Shown here in pieces: positions 25,037 through 32,929 of a stretch of DNA of 64,000 nt. The notes beneath the pieces were generated by a model that saw only the letters and a list, made by a program, of their open reading frames with translations, had not been told where the DNA came from and did not search any database. How positions within the stretch are numbered: the first letter of the stretch is position 1; every line of letters begins with the position of its first letter. Source of the stretch: Sinomonas cellulolyticus (GTDB taxonomy: Bacteria > Actinomycetota > Actinomycetes > Actinomycetales > Micrococcaceae); contig NZ_BNCM01000003.1 in the NCBI RefSeq assembly GCF_014656475.1, positions 1-64,000 on the forward strand, given 5' to 3'. Both the position numbers and the translations under genes were made by a program.

Positions 25037-27201
25037 TCACTCCGCCTAACCGCGTAGTGCGACCCCCGCATCGAGAGCCTGCCCAAGACATCGTTGAGCT
25101 CGAGGTTGTGCTCGATCAGCCCGTCAATACGGCTCAGCGTCTCGGCGATGCGCCTTTGCTCCGCGAGAGGTGGTACGGCGAAAACGAGGTTCGCAATACT
25201 GCCGCCGCTAATTTCGCGGAAGGTACTGCCGTTAGCATGCGCGTCCAGCGTCGCAGTGGACTGTCGCAGGAGATAATACCAAAACACAGGGTCTTGCGTA
25301 TCGTCGAAGACCAATGATCGAATCCCCTGGTTGGTCGCCAGCGGTTGAGCTGCGATAGCCACGAGCCCAATTGGTGCGCGGCTGGAAACAAGGACGGCAT
25401 CTTTCGGCAGCAGCTTCGCACTGGACACCGCGAGACCACCTTCAGAGAGCGACCTTGCACCCTCCCGGATGTAGCGGCCCTGGTGCACAGTCAAATCCTT
25501 TGGTGTTATCCAGGGGATACCACCACCGAAGTTGGCATCGTCGCGCGAAGGAGGCGTCCCGCCGCCAACGACTCTAGCAACATCGCCAACGCGAACTTCC
25601 TCCCAGTCTTCGATCTCTAAAGGTTCCGAAAGCAAGTTAAGTGCTGCCTCCGCTTCGAGGCGAGCGGCATCAAATTTTCGCAGAAGCCCCTGCGCTTCCA
25701 ATGCCAGACCAGCTCGTGCAGCGATCGACTCGGGCGCGTTCGGGTCGACACCCAAGTGGCTCGACCCGACGTATCGACTCGGGGTAAGGACGTAGCCATT
25801 CGCCGCAATCTCTTCAATTGTCGCAACGCGCGCGAAGCCTTCAACGTCAGCGTATGATTCTTCCGGATCTACCGAACGCCAAGCATGGTAGGTCCTAGCA
25901 ATCCTAGATATATCCTCATCGCTCAGAGCACGGAGGCGACGGGTCTCCATGTGCCCCAGGGACCGCGCATCGATGAATAGCACTTCGCCGGACCGCGCTC
26001 GATACCCATTGCCGTGACGTCCCTTCGATACGAACCAGAGCGAAACCGGGATCGCGGTATTAAAGAAGAGACGATCAGGTAGCGAGACGATGCAGTCAAC
26101 GAGATCTTCCTTAACGAGGCGCTCTCGTACGTCGGCCTCAGCAGTGGCACGCGACGACAGCGCACCATTGGCAAGGACGAAGCCCGCCGTACCCTTAGGA
26201 CTCAGGTGGTAGATAAAGTGCTGGACCCAGGCAAAGTTTGCATTGCTCTGCGGCGGAATCCCAAACTTCCAACGTGGATCGTCTGCAAGTTTCGGATCCC
26301 ACCAATCAGAAACATTAAACGGAGGATTCGCTATGACGAAGTCTGCCCGCAGATCGGGGTGCAGATCTTCGCCGAACGAGTCGGCGGAGTGGGTGCCGAG
26401 GTCGGCCTCGATGCCTCGCAGGGCGAGGTTCATCTTCGCGAGCTTCCAGGTCGTGTCCGTGTACTCCTGTCCGTAAACGGAGATGTCGGTGCGCTTGCCG
26501 CCGTGCGCTTTCACAAACTCGGCAGACTGGACAAACATCCCACCTGAGCCAGCCGCAGGATCATAAACCCGACCCTTGTACGGCTCGAGCATCTCTACAA
26601 GAAGCTTGACTACCCAACGTGGCGTATAGAAGGCGCCAGCGTCCTTGCCGGTCTCTTTGCCGGCGAACTGACCAAGGAAGTACTCGTAGACGCGCCCCAG
26701 CACGTCGTCGGCCCCGTGGTCGTCACTTGAAGTGAATCCAATCGATCCGATCAGGTCAACCAGCTCGCCGAGACGCCGTTTGTCAAGACCATCGCGACCG
26801 TAGTTACGGGGCAGAACACCGCGGATCGAAGGGTTCTCCTTCTCGATCAAGTCCATAGCCTGATCGATCTGCTGACCCACATTCGGCAACTTGGCAACGG
26901 ATTGGACGTATCCCCAACGGGCAAGCTCAGGCACCCAGAAGACGTTGTGGCTGGTGTACTCATCTCGATCCTCGAGGAACGAGGCGAGGCGCTCCGCCTT
27001 GATACCATCGGAGGTCAGCTCGGCTTCGAGCATCTGGCGTCGCTCCTCGAACCGGTCTGAAATGTACTTGAGGAACACCAAGCCGAGCACGACGTGCTTG
27101 TACTCGCTCGGTTCTTGGTTACCGCGCAGCTTGTCTGCAGCTTCCCAGAGGGTCTGCTCCAGCGACTTCGTCGGTTTCGGCTTGGTAGCCGGTCGGGCCA
27201 T
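25033..27201 (-). CDS. hsdM: Fused type I methyltransferase and single-TRD specificity subunit (HsdM-HsdS)
   Basis: 722 residues from ATG 27,201, which has GGAGGAG upstream; an ATG 14 codons earlier has none. Residues 1-~480 are HsdM: N-terminal helical domain, FYTPRWVVKLLVEML, motif I DPAAGSGGMF (214-223) and motif IV NPPF (292-295) for N6-adenine methylation. After a linker helix (EAQGLLRKFDAARLEAEAAL), residues ~530-722 form one HsdS half: a target-recognition domain (EEVRVGDVARVVGGGTPPSR, PWITPKDL) and one conserved coiled coil (PPLAEQRRIAETLSRIDGLI). One TRD implies a symmetric site read by a dimer. First gene of the defence operon; likely promoter at 27,358-27,386. Confidence 0.88.
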   Translation of the reverse strand: MARPATKPKPTKSLEQTLWEAADKLRGNQEPSEYKHVVLGLVFLKYISDRFEERRQMLEAELTSDGIKAERLASFLEDRDEYTSHNVFWVPELARWGYVQSVAKLPNVGQQIDQAMDLIEKENPSIRGVLPRNYGRDGLDKRRLGELVDLIGSIGFTSSDDHGADDVLGRVYEYFLGQFAGKETGKDAGAFYTPRWVVKLLVEMLEPYKGRVYDPAAGSGGMFVQSAEFVKAHGGKRTDISVYGQEYTDTTWKLAKMNLALRGIEADLGTHSADSFGEDLHPDLRADFVIANPPFNVSDWWDPKLADDPRWKFGIPPQSNANFAWVQHFIYHLSPKGTAGFVLANGALSSRATAEADVRERLVKEDLVDCIVSLPDRLFFNTAIPVSLWFVSKGRHGNGYRARSGEVLFIDARSLGHMETRRLRALSDEDISRIARTYHAWRSVDPEESYADVEGFARVATIEEIAANGYVLTPSRYVGSSHLGVDPNAPESIAARAGLALEAQGLLRKFDAARLEAEAALNLLSEPLEIEDWEEVRVGDVARVVGGGTPPSRDDANFGGGIPWITPKDLTVHQGRYIREGARSLSEGGLAVSSAKLLPKDAVLVSSRAPIGLVAIAAQPLATNQGIRSLVFDDTQDPVFWYYLLRQSTATLDAHANGSTFREISGGSIANLVFAVPPLAEQRRIAETLSRIDGLIEHNLELNDVLGRLSMRGSHYAVRRSE

Positions 27202-27357
27202 GTTGGTGTCTCCTCCGCGCCTCGGCGCGCTTACGATTGTCACTCTGGGCTTGCCCTCTCAACCTAGCAGCGCACACCGACAAGTCTCGGCAGGCATGCT
27301 CGTCCCGGCCCACGGCCGGGAGCAGGGCTCGCACCGGCTTACGTAGCATCTGCCCTG

Positions 27358-27386
27358 ATTTTAACCTGATTTGTCATTTTCGTAAA
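27358..27386 (-). promoter_or_regulatory. Candidate promoter of the defence operon
   Basis: On the minus strand TTTACG (27,386-27,381), 17-bp spacer, TAAAAT (27,363-27,358). It lies ~157 bases before the hsdM start. The transcribed leader also holds a 7-bp GC hairpin at 27,304-27,320. The surrounding AT-rich island also carries the plus-strand promoter at 27,461. Confidence 0.45.
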
Positions 27387-27460
27387 TCATCTAATTCGCA
27401 GTCTAATAAATTACCATCCCGGCAGACGTTGTAATTGATGTACTTTCATTGCAGCAACTG

Positions 27461-27489
27461 TTGATTTTCCTCATCACTTAGCGCATAAC
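27461..27489 (+). promoter_or_regulatory. Promoter of the RHH gene, family TTGAYK-17-MATAAC
   Basis: TTGATT, 17-bp spacer, CATAAC. The same hexamers, spacing and several spacer bases recur at 28,557-28,585, and a variant at 34,601-34,629. Repetition in front of unrelated genes supports real promoters with a shared regulator or sigma preference. Confidence 0.55.
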
Positions 27490-27590
27490 CATGGGTAGGC
27501 CTCACCAGCGCGATACCTCACCGGGATTCTGCGGTCGACGTCGCAGCCCACTCAGGGCTCATCGATCGCACTTTCCCGAGGAGGCTCGCC

Positions 27591-27911
27591 ATGAGCGAGG
27601 CAACAAACGGAGGCGCCATGAAGACGTTTCCGGTCCGTCTGTCGGAGGAACTGCGCGCCCAGCTGGACGTCATTGGCCAGCTCACGGGTCGCAGTGCCAC
27701 TGAAGAGATTCGGCTCGCGATTGAGCACTGGATCGACAGGGTCAAGTCTGACCCCGAGGTGCTCAAGAAGGCCGATGCCGTCCGCGCCGACATCGAACGT
27801 GACGCCCAGACGCGCCGCAATGCGATCGACGCAATCTTCAGCGGCCCCCAGTCGACCAAGCCCCGCGGCGCGGCCACCAAGCCCGCACCTGGCAAGGCGG
27901 AACCCGCATAG
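27591..27911 (+). CDS. Ribbon-helix-helix (CopG/Arc-like) DNA-binding protein
   Basis: 106 residues from ATG 27,591 (alternative ATG 27,618 with GGAGG just before it). MKTFPVRLSEELRAQLDVIG, QLTGRSATEEIRLAIEHWID is the beta strand followed by two helices of RHH proteins, which bind DNA as dimers through the paired strands. A charged helix and Pro/Lys-rich tail follow. No toxin gene is adjacent, so it is better seen as an element regulator than an antitoxin. It is a candidate binder of the tandem palindromes at 30,957-30,992, though nothing shows this directly. Confidence 0.75.
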   Translation: MSEATNGGAMKTFPVRLSEELRAQLDVIGQLTGRSATEEIRLAIEHWIDRVKSDPEVLKKADAVRADIERDAQTRRNAIDAIFSGPQSTKPRGAATKPAPGKAEPA

Positions 27912-27965
27912 CGGGAACGGAGTTGACGGGAGTCACCACGACTCTCGCCAACTCCCCATCACTTT

Positions 27966-28027
27966 CGCGGCTGCAACTCTCCAGCTCGACCGGGCTGGAG
28001 AACGCACCCGAGAAAGGAGGCGTGGCC
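27966..28027 (+). promoter_or_regulatory. Conserved leader hairpin, copy 1
   Basis: CTCCAG (27,979-27,984) pairs with CTGGAG (27,995-28,000) around a 10-base loop, followed by GCACCCGAGAAAGGAGG and the start of the DUF3846 gene. The block is repeated before the paralogue at 28,610-28,668 with the stem unchanged, the loop altered, and the spacing to the start codon nearly the same. Probably a translation-control hairpin. Confidence 0.5.
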
Positions 28028-28507
28028 ATGGTCACGACCTTGCTTATCCCAGCCGACATCGATCGCCCGATCGAGATCGCCGACATGTCGTCGCTCACCG
28101 ACTACCAGAAGGCGGTTGGCGGCTACATTGAAGCGATCGGCGCCCGTCCACCCGCCGTGACGTTCGTCGTCAATGAGGAAGGCAAGCTACGCGAGTTGCC
28201 GGTCAATACACGCGCCACCGTGCTCTGGTGGTACATCGATGAGCGGTTCGTCAGCACGGACTCCCTTCGTGGTGACGTCGTCCTCACAGGCCCGCCCGAC
28301 CGCAATGGCAAGTCCCAGCGCGTGCCGCAAGACCTGGCTGTGAGCCTCGTTCGAGCCAACTACCGCGTTGAGCTCCAGGCAGCCGGCGAGGAGCGATGGC
28401 ATCCGGTAGCGCTGGCGTTCCCCGACATGTTCGGCGCTATGGCGTTCGTCGTCGACATTCGACTGAAGCTACCCAGCTTCGCTACCCGCATCGTCCCTCG
28501 GGACTGA
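28028..28507 (+). CDS. DUF3846-type protein
   Basis: 159 residues from ATG 28,028 with AAAGGAGG upstream. MVTTLLIPADIDRPIEIADM, YQKAVGGYIEAIG and NEEGKLRELPVNTRAT fit the short DUF3846 domain found mainly in actinobacterial plasmids, phages and integrative elements, where its role is unknown. GDVVLTGPPDRNGKSQRVPQ follows. The C-terminal ~45 residues (VELQAAGEERWHPVALAFPD ... ATRIVPRD) are an extra segment, and the RIVPRD ending recurs as RIIPRD in the next gene. A strong terminator follows at 28,511. Confidence 0.65.
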   Translation: MVTTLLIPADIDRPIEIADMSSLTDYQKAVGGYIEAIGARPPAVTFVVNEEGKLRELPVNTRATVLWWYIDERFVSTDSLRGDVVLTGPPDRNGKSQRVPQDLAVSLVRANYRVELQAAGEERWHPVALAFPDMFGAMAFVVDIRLKLPSFATRIVPRD

Positions 28508-28510
28508 CTC

Positions 28511-28543
28511 TGCCCCTCGACCGTCCTTTGCGGTCGAGGGGCA
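28511..28543 (+). terminator. Hairpin terminator after the first DUF3846-type gene
   Basis: Perfect 13-bp stem TGCCCCTCGACCG / CGGTCGAGGGGCA with a 7-base loop, directly after the stop codon. The next promoter starts only 14 bases later, so the paralogue is transcribed separately. Confidence 0.85.
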
Positions 28544-28556
28544 TTACAAATTGGTC

Positions 28557-28585
28557 TTGATTTTCTCCGGTCGTAAGCGCATAAC
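28557..28585 (+). promoter_or_regulatory. Promoter of the second DUF3846-type gene
   Basis: TTGATT, 17-bp spacer, CATAAC, identical in both hexamers and spacing to 27,461-27,489. The spacer ends in the same AGCG. Confidence 0.55.
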
Positions 28586-28609
28586 AAGAATACACGCGGC
28601 TCCTGCTTC

Positions 28610-28668
28610 GCGGTTGTCGATCTCCAGCTCACCCGAACTGGAGATAGCACCCGAGAAGGGACAACGAT
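28610..28668 (+). promoter_or_regulatory. Conserved leader hairpin, copy 2
   Basis: CTCCAG (28,622-28,627) pairs with CTGGAG (28,638-28,643), followed by AGCACCCGAGAAGGGA before the start at 28,670. Same layout as 27,966-28,027. Loop sequence differs while the stem is kept, consistent with selection on RNA structure. Confidence 0.5.
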
Positions 28669-28669
28669 C

Positions 28670-29146
28670 ATGCCAACTGCGCTCCTCTTACCATCCAAAC
28701 CACAGAAGCCCGCACGTTGGGCGAAAATGGATTACCTCACGGACGTCGAGAATTATCTTTTCGTCGAAGACAAACCCTCCGACGCAATCCAGCTCCCACT
28801 CAACGGCATGGTTCTGGTGTATGCAAATCGCCCACTCGAGCGGCTCAACGAGCGGGCCGCAGCGGTGATGATGCTCGAAGCGGGCACAACAAGGCCTGCG
28901 CACCCTCGTGGTCGCGCCGTCTTGGTGGGATCAATCACCGAAAAAGGAACGCTGGTCAACATCGCAAATCCGACGAAGCGAGCGCTGCGGAGCACCCGTC
29001 TCGTCATCAGGATGAGACACACCACGAGGCCAAGCTGGCTGGAGTATCCGTTTCCGTTTACGGACTACTTCGCGGCGGTATCGTGCGCGGTTCTCCTGCA
29101 GCAAGCGTACGATCTGACGGAACTTCGCATCATCCCTCGGGACTAA
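28670..29146 (+). CDS. Paralogue of the DUF3846-type protein
   Basis: 158 residues. Matches the 28,028 product in length, start (MPTALLLPSKPQ against MVTTLLIPADID), the mid-region GMVLVYANRPLERLNERAAA / VTFVVNEEGKLRELPVNTRA, and the identical style of ending (LRIIPRD). Sequence divergence is high, so the duplication is old or the copies arrived separately, yet the leader hairpin and promoter were kept with each. Function unknown. A terminator follows at 29,159. Confidence 0.6.
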   Translation: MPTALLLPSKPQKPARWAKMDYLTDVENYLFVEDKPSDAIQLPLNGMVLVYANRPLERLNERAAAVMMLEAGTTRPAHPRGRAVLVGSITEKGTLVNIANPTKRALRSTRLVIRMRHTTRPSWLEYPFPFTDYFAAVSCAVLLQQAYDLTELRIIPRD

Positions 29147-29158
29147 CCTCAAACCCCC

Positions 29159-29188
29159 GGCTTACCCTCGGGCAACCGGGGGTAAGCC
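29159..29188 (+). terminator. Hairpin terminator
   Basis: GGCTTACCCTCGG pairs with CCGGGGGTAAGCC around GCAA, immediately after the DUF3846-like paralogue. One internal mismatch. Confidence 0.75.
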
Positions 29189-29405
29189 ATGACTTGGTGT
29201 CCACAGGTCACCCAATCTCTCATTATGTCATCGGTTGCTGCCCTGAGTCACTATGCGGTGAGCCGCATCTTTTGCTCGGAAACTACGACAACTGTCGATA
29301 TGCGAGGTCGCGCAGGATGCCCGATCATTACCCCAACGGGACGACAACTCCCGCTAGAGGGTTACACCACCCTCACCGCCGATCACGACCATGGCGGAGG
29401 AACCC

Positions 29406-30920
29406 ATGCTGACGAAGAAGGCACTCAATCCGAACCCACCCTATAGGGACCGCTTTGTAGGGCTCGTCCTCAAGTATCTGGGCGAGCAGAACCCCGATGG
29501 TGGATGGGGCAAGCATCCACACAGTCCGTCTACCATTCGCCACACCGCTCAAGCGATGTGGCTTCTTCGTATCGGCCTCCGTGACTTTCGCCTCCGGCGG
29601 GGTACGCGCCGTCAAGTCGACAGCGCACTCTCTTATGGTGTGCATTACCTCGATGAGCATCTCTGGCGTCAGTTCGCCCCCCTTAGCGAAGGCGGCCAGG
29701 GCGCACTCACTCGGACGCTCATCTGGGCTATCCTCGGCTTCGCCGCCCACCCCAAGCTCGCGGAATCGCAGGCGGCGATCGCGCGCTGCGTGAAGTCGCT
29801 TCGCGCTTCCGTCACTCGCGACGGCCTGCCCGTACGCGCCGCAGACACAGAGTCCGCCCTCTACGAGACGGCACTCGCGGTGCGGGTCCTAGCAGCGGCC
29901 GCGCTTGCACTTTCAGAAACGCACGATGTCTCGCGTAACACGATTCGGCCGGCAACGATCGACGATAGCGTCCGTCTGCTTGAGCACTGCATCAATGGCC
30001 TTTTTGTTTCGCGTCTGGGCGGTGAATCGGTTTGGAGCAAGTCCATCGACTCGTCGGCACCAAGCCCCGGAATGTCGGCCGTGTGCCTCATCTCCCTGGA
30101 GGAGGCCCGGCATACCCTCGACGCCATGGCCCCCGACCACCCATTGCTGTTGCGCTTGCCCGACGGCATCGCCAGCGGCGTCCGCTGGCTTCGCGCGCTT
30201 GCGCAGGAGCAAAGCCCGCTTCTTGAGGCGGACTTCGAGAACAGCATCGGCCCGAACAGTGTCCGAGGGCTCCTCCACACCATCGCCGTCGTGCCGAATG
30301 CACTCCTGATTCGTATCAGTGATGACGATAGCGTGCCCCCGGATCCGAACTCGGCCACCATCCACCCCTTGTGGGAACGTCTCGAATCCAGATGGATGGT
30401 CGGCGCATCTCGGAAGCAGGGGGCTTGGTGCCGCGTTGAAGGGGGCGAAAAGGAGTTCCACGCGTCATGGACCTTTCACACTGCCCTGACGTACGTGCGC
30501 GGCTTCAGGAACCTCCACGACCGAGCGGACATCCCGGATCTCGAACCAACCACGGTTCCGACCGCTCCTGAGGTAACCGCCTTCGAGCTCGCGAACGCGG
30601 CGCGCACCCTGAGTATTCGATTCTCGAACCACCGGAATCACACGGTCCACCGGCTTTCTGAGCAGGTCCTCCATGTGCTTGAAGCACTCGCCCGCGGTCC
30701 CCGCCACGGGCTCAAACGCCACGAACTCGCCGAGCGAACCGGCATTGCATGGGCCAACATTCCCCGGGCTATTTCACGCGTCAGGGAAGTCTTGGCGCGT
30801 TGGGGTGGCGCGACTGCCCGCGCACTGATCCGGCACACCGGTGAACGCGAATCGCTCACCTACATGCTCGCGCTGTCCGCGTCGTGCACGGTCATCGTTG
30901 ACGGAATGACCATCGGATAG
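29406..30920 (+). CDS. Alpha/alpha-toroid (terpene-cyclase-like) repeat protein with C-terminal winged helix
   Basis: About 504 residues; ATG 29,406 is preferred because GGAGGA lies just upstream. YLGEQNPDGGWGKHPHSPST followed by RHTAQAMWLLRIGL is a QW-like repeat of squalene-hopene-cyclase and prenyltransferase toroids. Further helix pairs follow (ETALAVRVLAAAALALSETH, GMSAVCLISLEEARHTL, FHASWTFHTALTYVRGF). The cyclase DxDD motif is not seen, so enzymatic cyclisation is doubtful. The last ~90 residues (EALARGPRHGLKRHELAERT, AWANIPRAISRVREVLARWG) look like a winged helix. It may bind a small molecule or peptide and DNA. Function unknown. Confidence 0.55.
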   Translation: MLTKKALNPNPPYRDRFVGLVLKYLGEQNPDGGWGKHPHSPSTIRHTAQAMWLLRIGLRDFRLRRGTRRQVDSALSYGVHYLDEHLWRQFAPLSEGGQGALTRTLIWAILGFAAHPKLAESQAAIARCVKSLRASVTRDGLPVRAADTESALYETALAVRVLAAAALALSETHDVSRNTIRPATIDDSVRLLEHCINGLFVSRLGGESVWSKSIDSSAPSPGMSAVCLISLEEARHTLDAMAPDHPLLLRLPDGIASGVRWLRALAQEQSPLLEADFENSIGPNSVRGLLHTIAVVPNALLIRISDDDSVPPDPNSATIHPLWERLESRWMVGASRKQGAWCRVEGGEKEFHASWTFHTALTYVRGFRNLHDRADIPDLEPTTVPTAPEVTAFELANAARTLSIRFSNHRNHTVHRLSEQVLHVLEALARGPRHGLKRHELAERTGIAWANIPRAISRVREVLARWGGATARALIRHTGERESLTYMLALSASCTVIVDGMTIG

Positions 30921-30956
30921 CTGCAGTTCAGAACATACGCAACCAAACCCCCTAGC

Positions 30957-30992
30957 GATGACCGGTCATCCCGTTGGCGATGACCGGTCATC
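30957..30992. promoter_or_regulatory. Tandem operator: two identical 14-bp perfect palindromes
   Basis: GATGACCGGTCATC occurs at 30,957-30,970 and 30,979-30,992, each a perfect dyad and 22 bp apart (two helical turns). They lie in the 148-bp gap before the lipoprotein gene at 31,069. This layout suits cooperative binding of two dimers of a repressor. No other copy was noticed in the window. Confidence 0.65.
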
Positions 30993-31068
30993 GACTTTTG
31001 TACCCTCGCACACCCGCATGCTCGAGACATCCGCACTTCGCGGACCCCATCGAACATCGGAGCCAACC

Positions 31069-31827
31069 GTGATCAAGCTCTTGAGGCGTGGCGCACTCGC
31101 ACTTTCCCTCCTCTCGCTTGCTGCCTGCACCAACGCAGTCCCGCAGGACCTCCAAGGAATCCAGCACGCCAGTCAGGCATGCGCAGATCCATCGCCGGAT
31201 GCCCAGATTGCAATCGATCTCACCGCGAGCGTTCGCACACCATCACTCCCGACCCGCTACGAACAAGCCGTTCGAGACATCGCAACGCGAGTCGCCGCCT
31301 GTGACGGCCGACTGCGGGTATTCGCCTTCACAACGTCGGACGCGGCCACTGTGACGCTTCTCGATCGTTCGTTCCACGTCCCCTCGGGAACCGAGAATGG
31401 GCACCTCCGTCAGGTCGTTCGAACAGCCGATGACGCCGTCTCGGACGTTCGGGCGGGGTACGCAAAGGTTGGCACGACACTGAGCGACGATGCCACGGAC
31501 GTCGTCGCTCAGTTCGGGCAGGCCGCGGACTGGGCTCATCAACAGGGCCAGACGAAGGTTGAACTCGTCGTGCTCACGGACGGCTTTCAGACCGTCGGCC
31601 CTCAGCCGATCACGCTGACCGCCGCTTCCGCGACCTCGGGTGCCTTTGGCCGCGTCCCTGACCTTTCAGGATGGAACGTAATGGTTGCCGGCCTCGGTCG
31701 GAGCAACGGCAATGATGCGGCGTCGGATGTCACGGCTCAGCTTCGAGCCTTCTATGGCGCGCTCTGTGACCAGATGCATGCCGCCAAATGCGCCGCTCTC
31801 ACCGACTACGCGCCGAGGTGGAGCTGA
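31069..31827 (+). CDS. Lipoprotein with a VWA-like domain
   Basis: About 252 residues from GTG 31,069, with GGAG upstream; a longer frame upstream would read through the palindromic operators. IKLLRRGALALSLLSLAACT is a lipoprotein signal with lipobox LAAC. The mature part has IAIDLTASVR (a D-x-T-x-S variant of the VWA metal site), a conserved hydrophobic core strand VELVVLTDGFQT and a later WNVMVAGLGR. It probably binds a protein ligand at the outer face of the membrane. First of a three-gene set with a membrane protein and a second, cytoplasmic VWA protein. Confidence 0.65.
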   Translation: MIKLLRRGALALSLLSLAACTNAVPQDLQGIQHASQACADPSPDAQIAIDLTASVRTPSLPTRYEQAVRDIATRVAACDGRLRVFAFTTSDAATVTLLDRSFHVPSGTENGHLRQVVRTADDAVSDVRAGYAKVGTTLSDDATDVVAQFGQAADWAHQQGQTKVELVVLTDGFQTVGPQPITLTAASATSGAFGRVPDLSGWNVMVAGLGRSNGNDAASDVTAQLRAFYGALCDQMHAAKCAALTDYAPRWS

Positions 31828-31828
31828 C

Positions 31829-32929
31829 ATGTCGGCAACAAGCAAAGTCGTGCACAGCCCGGCAGCGGAACTGCAGCGTGAGGCAGGGGGAATTGGCATT
31901 CAGCGTGTCGATGAAGCCGCAGCGATTGCATCACCGCAGACGCTTTCAACAACCTGGCTCGAACAGGGCATCGGCCACTTGGCCGAAGAGCAGCCACTCA
32001 TCTGGGACGCCGACGCCGAGCAAGCCTCGCGCACGGAACGGAGCCGGAGCGCATCGCTTTCGCTCGGACGTCAGGCTATTGGCGCTATGAGTGCCCAGCT
32101 CGAACGGGTGCACGAGACTGCTCTCGATGAGTACCTACGGGCGCTCCAGACATTGGGGCCATGGATCAAGCGCGAACCGAAGGCCAAATTCCGATATCTG
32201 GTCACCTGGGCGGCGCTTGCCCTCGGGGACACCTGCGGTGTTGCCGGCGCCGCGCTCCTCCTCGGCGAAGAACCTTGGATCGCGATCGGCCAAGCGATCG
32301 CCACCGGCCTCGCGGCGGTCACATCCGGCGCAATCGGCGGCGACGTCAAGGACATCCGTTTGAAGGTGGAGCGATCGCGGGACCCCGAATCGCTCACCAA
32401 CGACGAGCGGCGCTACACAAGGGTCTTCTCCGGCGTGAAAGCAACCCTGCCGTTCATCAAGACCACGGCGATTGTATGCACGACCATCGTTCTGCTCGTG
32501 ACCGTCGGCATTCTCGCGCTTCGCAGCACGGTCGAGGGCACCCTCGCCGGGCTCGTCTTCGGAGCCCTCGCGGCAGCCACCGCTCTCGCATCATTCGTCA
32601 ACAGCTACTCCTATGCTGACGAGGCGGCCGACATCGTTGACAACGCCTGGCTGGAAGCGGAACGGCCAAGGAAACTCTGGCTGCGTTTGTCGGGTGACGC
32701 CGTCGTCCGAAACCATGACGGCGACGTCGCAACCAGCCGCTCGATCGACGCCGAGCACAAGCTCAGGGGCGAGGCGGCGCGAACCCACCTACACGCCGTG
32801 AAGTACCAAACGCTCAGCAACAACCCTGGCGTCGTCGGGCATGGACCGGCTTCCGGTTCGGCGCTGCCCCCGAATTCGACCCCACGCCGGATACGGGCCG
32901 AGCTCGATGAACAGATCGGCGCGCGATGA
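31829..32929 (+). CDS. Integral membrane protein of the VWA gene set
   Basis: 366 residues from ATG 31,829, one base after the lipoprotein stop. A soluble N-terminal half (~130 residues) is followed by two pairs of hydrophobic segments (VTWAALALGDTCGVAGAALL, IGQAIATGLAAVTSGAIGG; TTAIVCTTIVLLVTVGILAL, TLAGLVFGALAAATALASFV) separated by a charged cytoplasmic loop, and then a soluble tail. No family recognised. The last four bases (ATGA) overlap the next gene. Context suggests that it connects the outer VWA lipoprotein to the inner VWA protein, but this is inference. Confidence 0.6.
   Translation: MSATSKVVHSPAAELQREAGGIGIQRVDEAAAIASPQTLSTTWLEQGIGHLAEEQPLIWDADAEQASRTERSRSASLSLGRQAIGAMSAQLERVHETALDEYLRALQTLGPWIKREPKAKFRYLVTWAALALGDTCGVAGAALLLGEEPWIAIGQAIATGLAAVTSGAIGGDVKDIRLKVERSRDPESLTNDERRYTRVFSGVKATLPFIKTTAIVCTTIVLLVTVGILALRSTVEGTLAGLVFGALAAATALASFVNSYSYADEAADIVDNAWLEAERPRKLWLRLSGDAVVRNHDGDVATSRSIDAEHKLRGEAARTHLHAVKYQTLSNNPGVVGHGPASGSALPPNSTPRRIRAELDEQIGAR

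Noticed and set aside
27591-27911. Toxin-antitoxin pair with the RHH protein as antitoxin
   Set aside because: No RelE-, PIN- or GNAT-like toxin gene adjoins it; the next gene is DUF3846-like behind its own leader.
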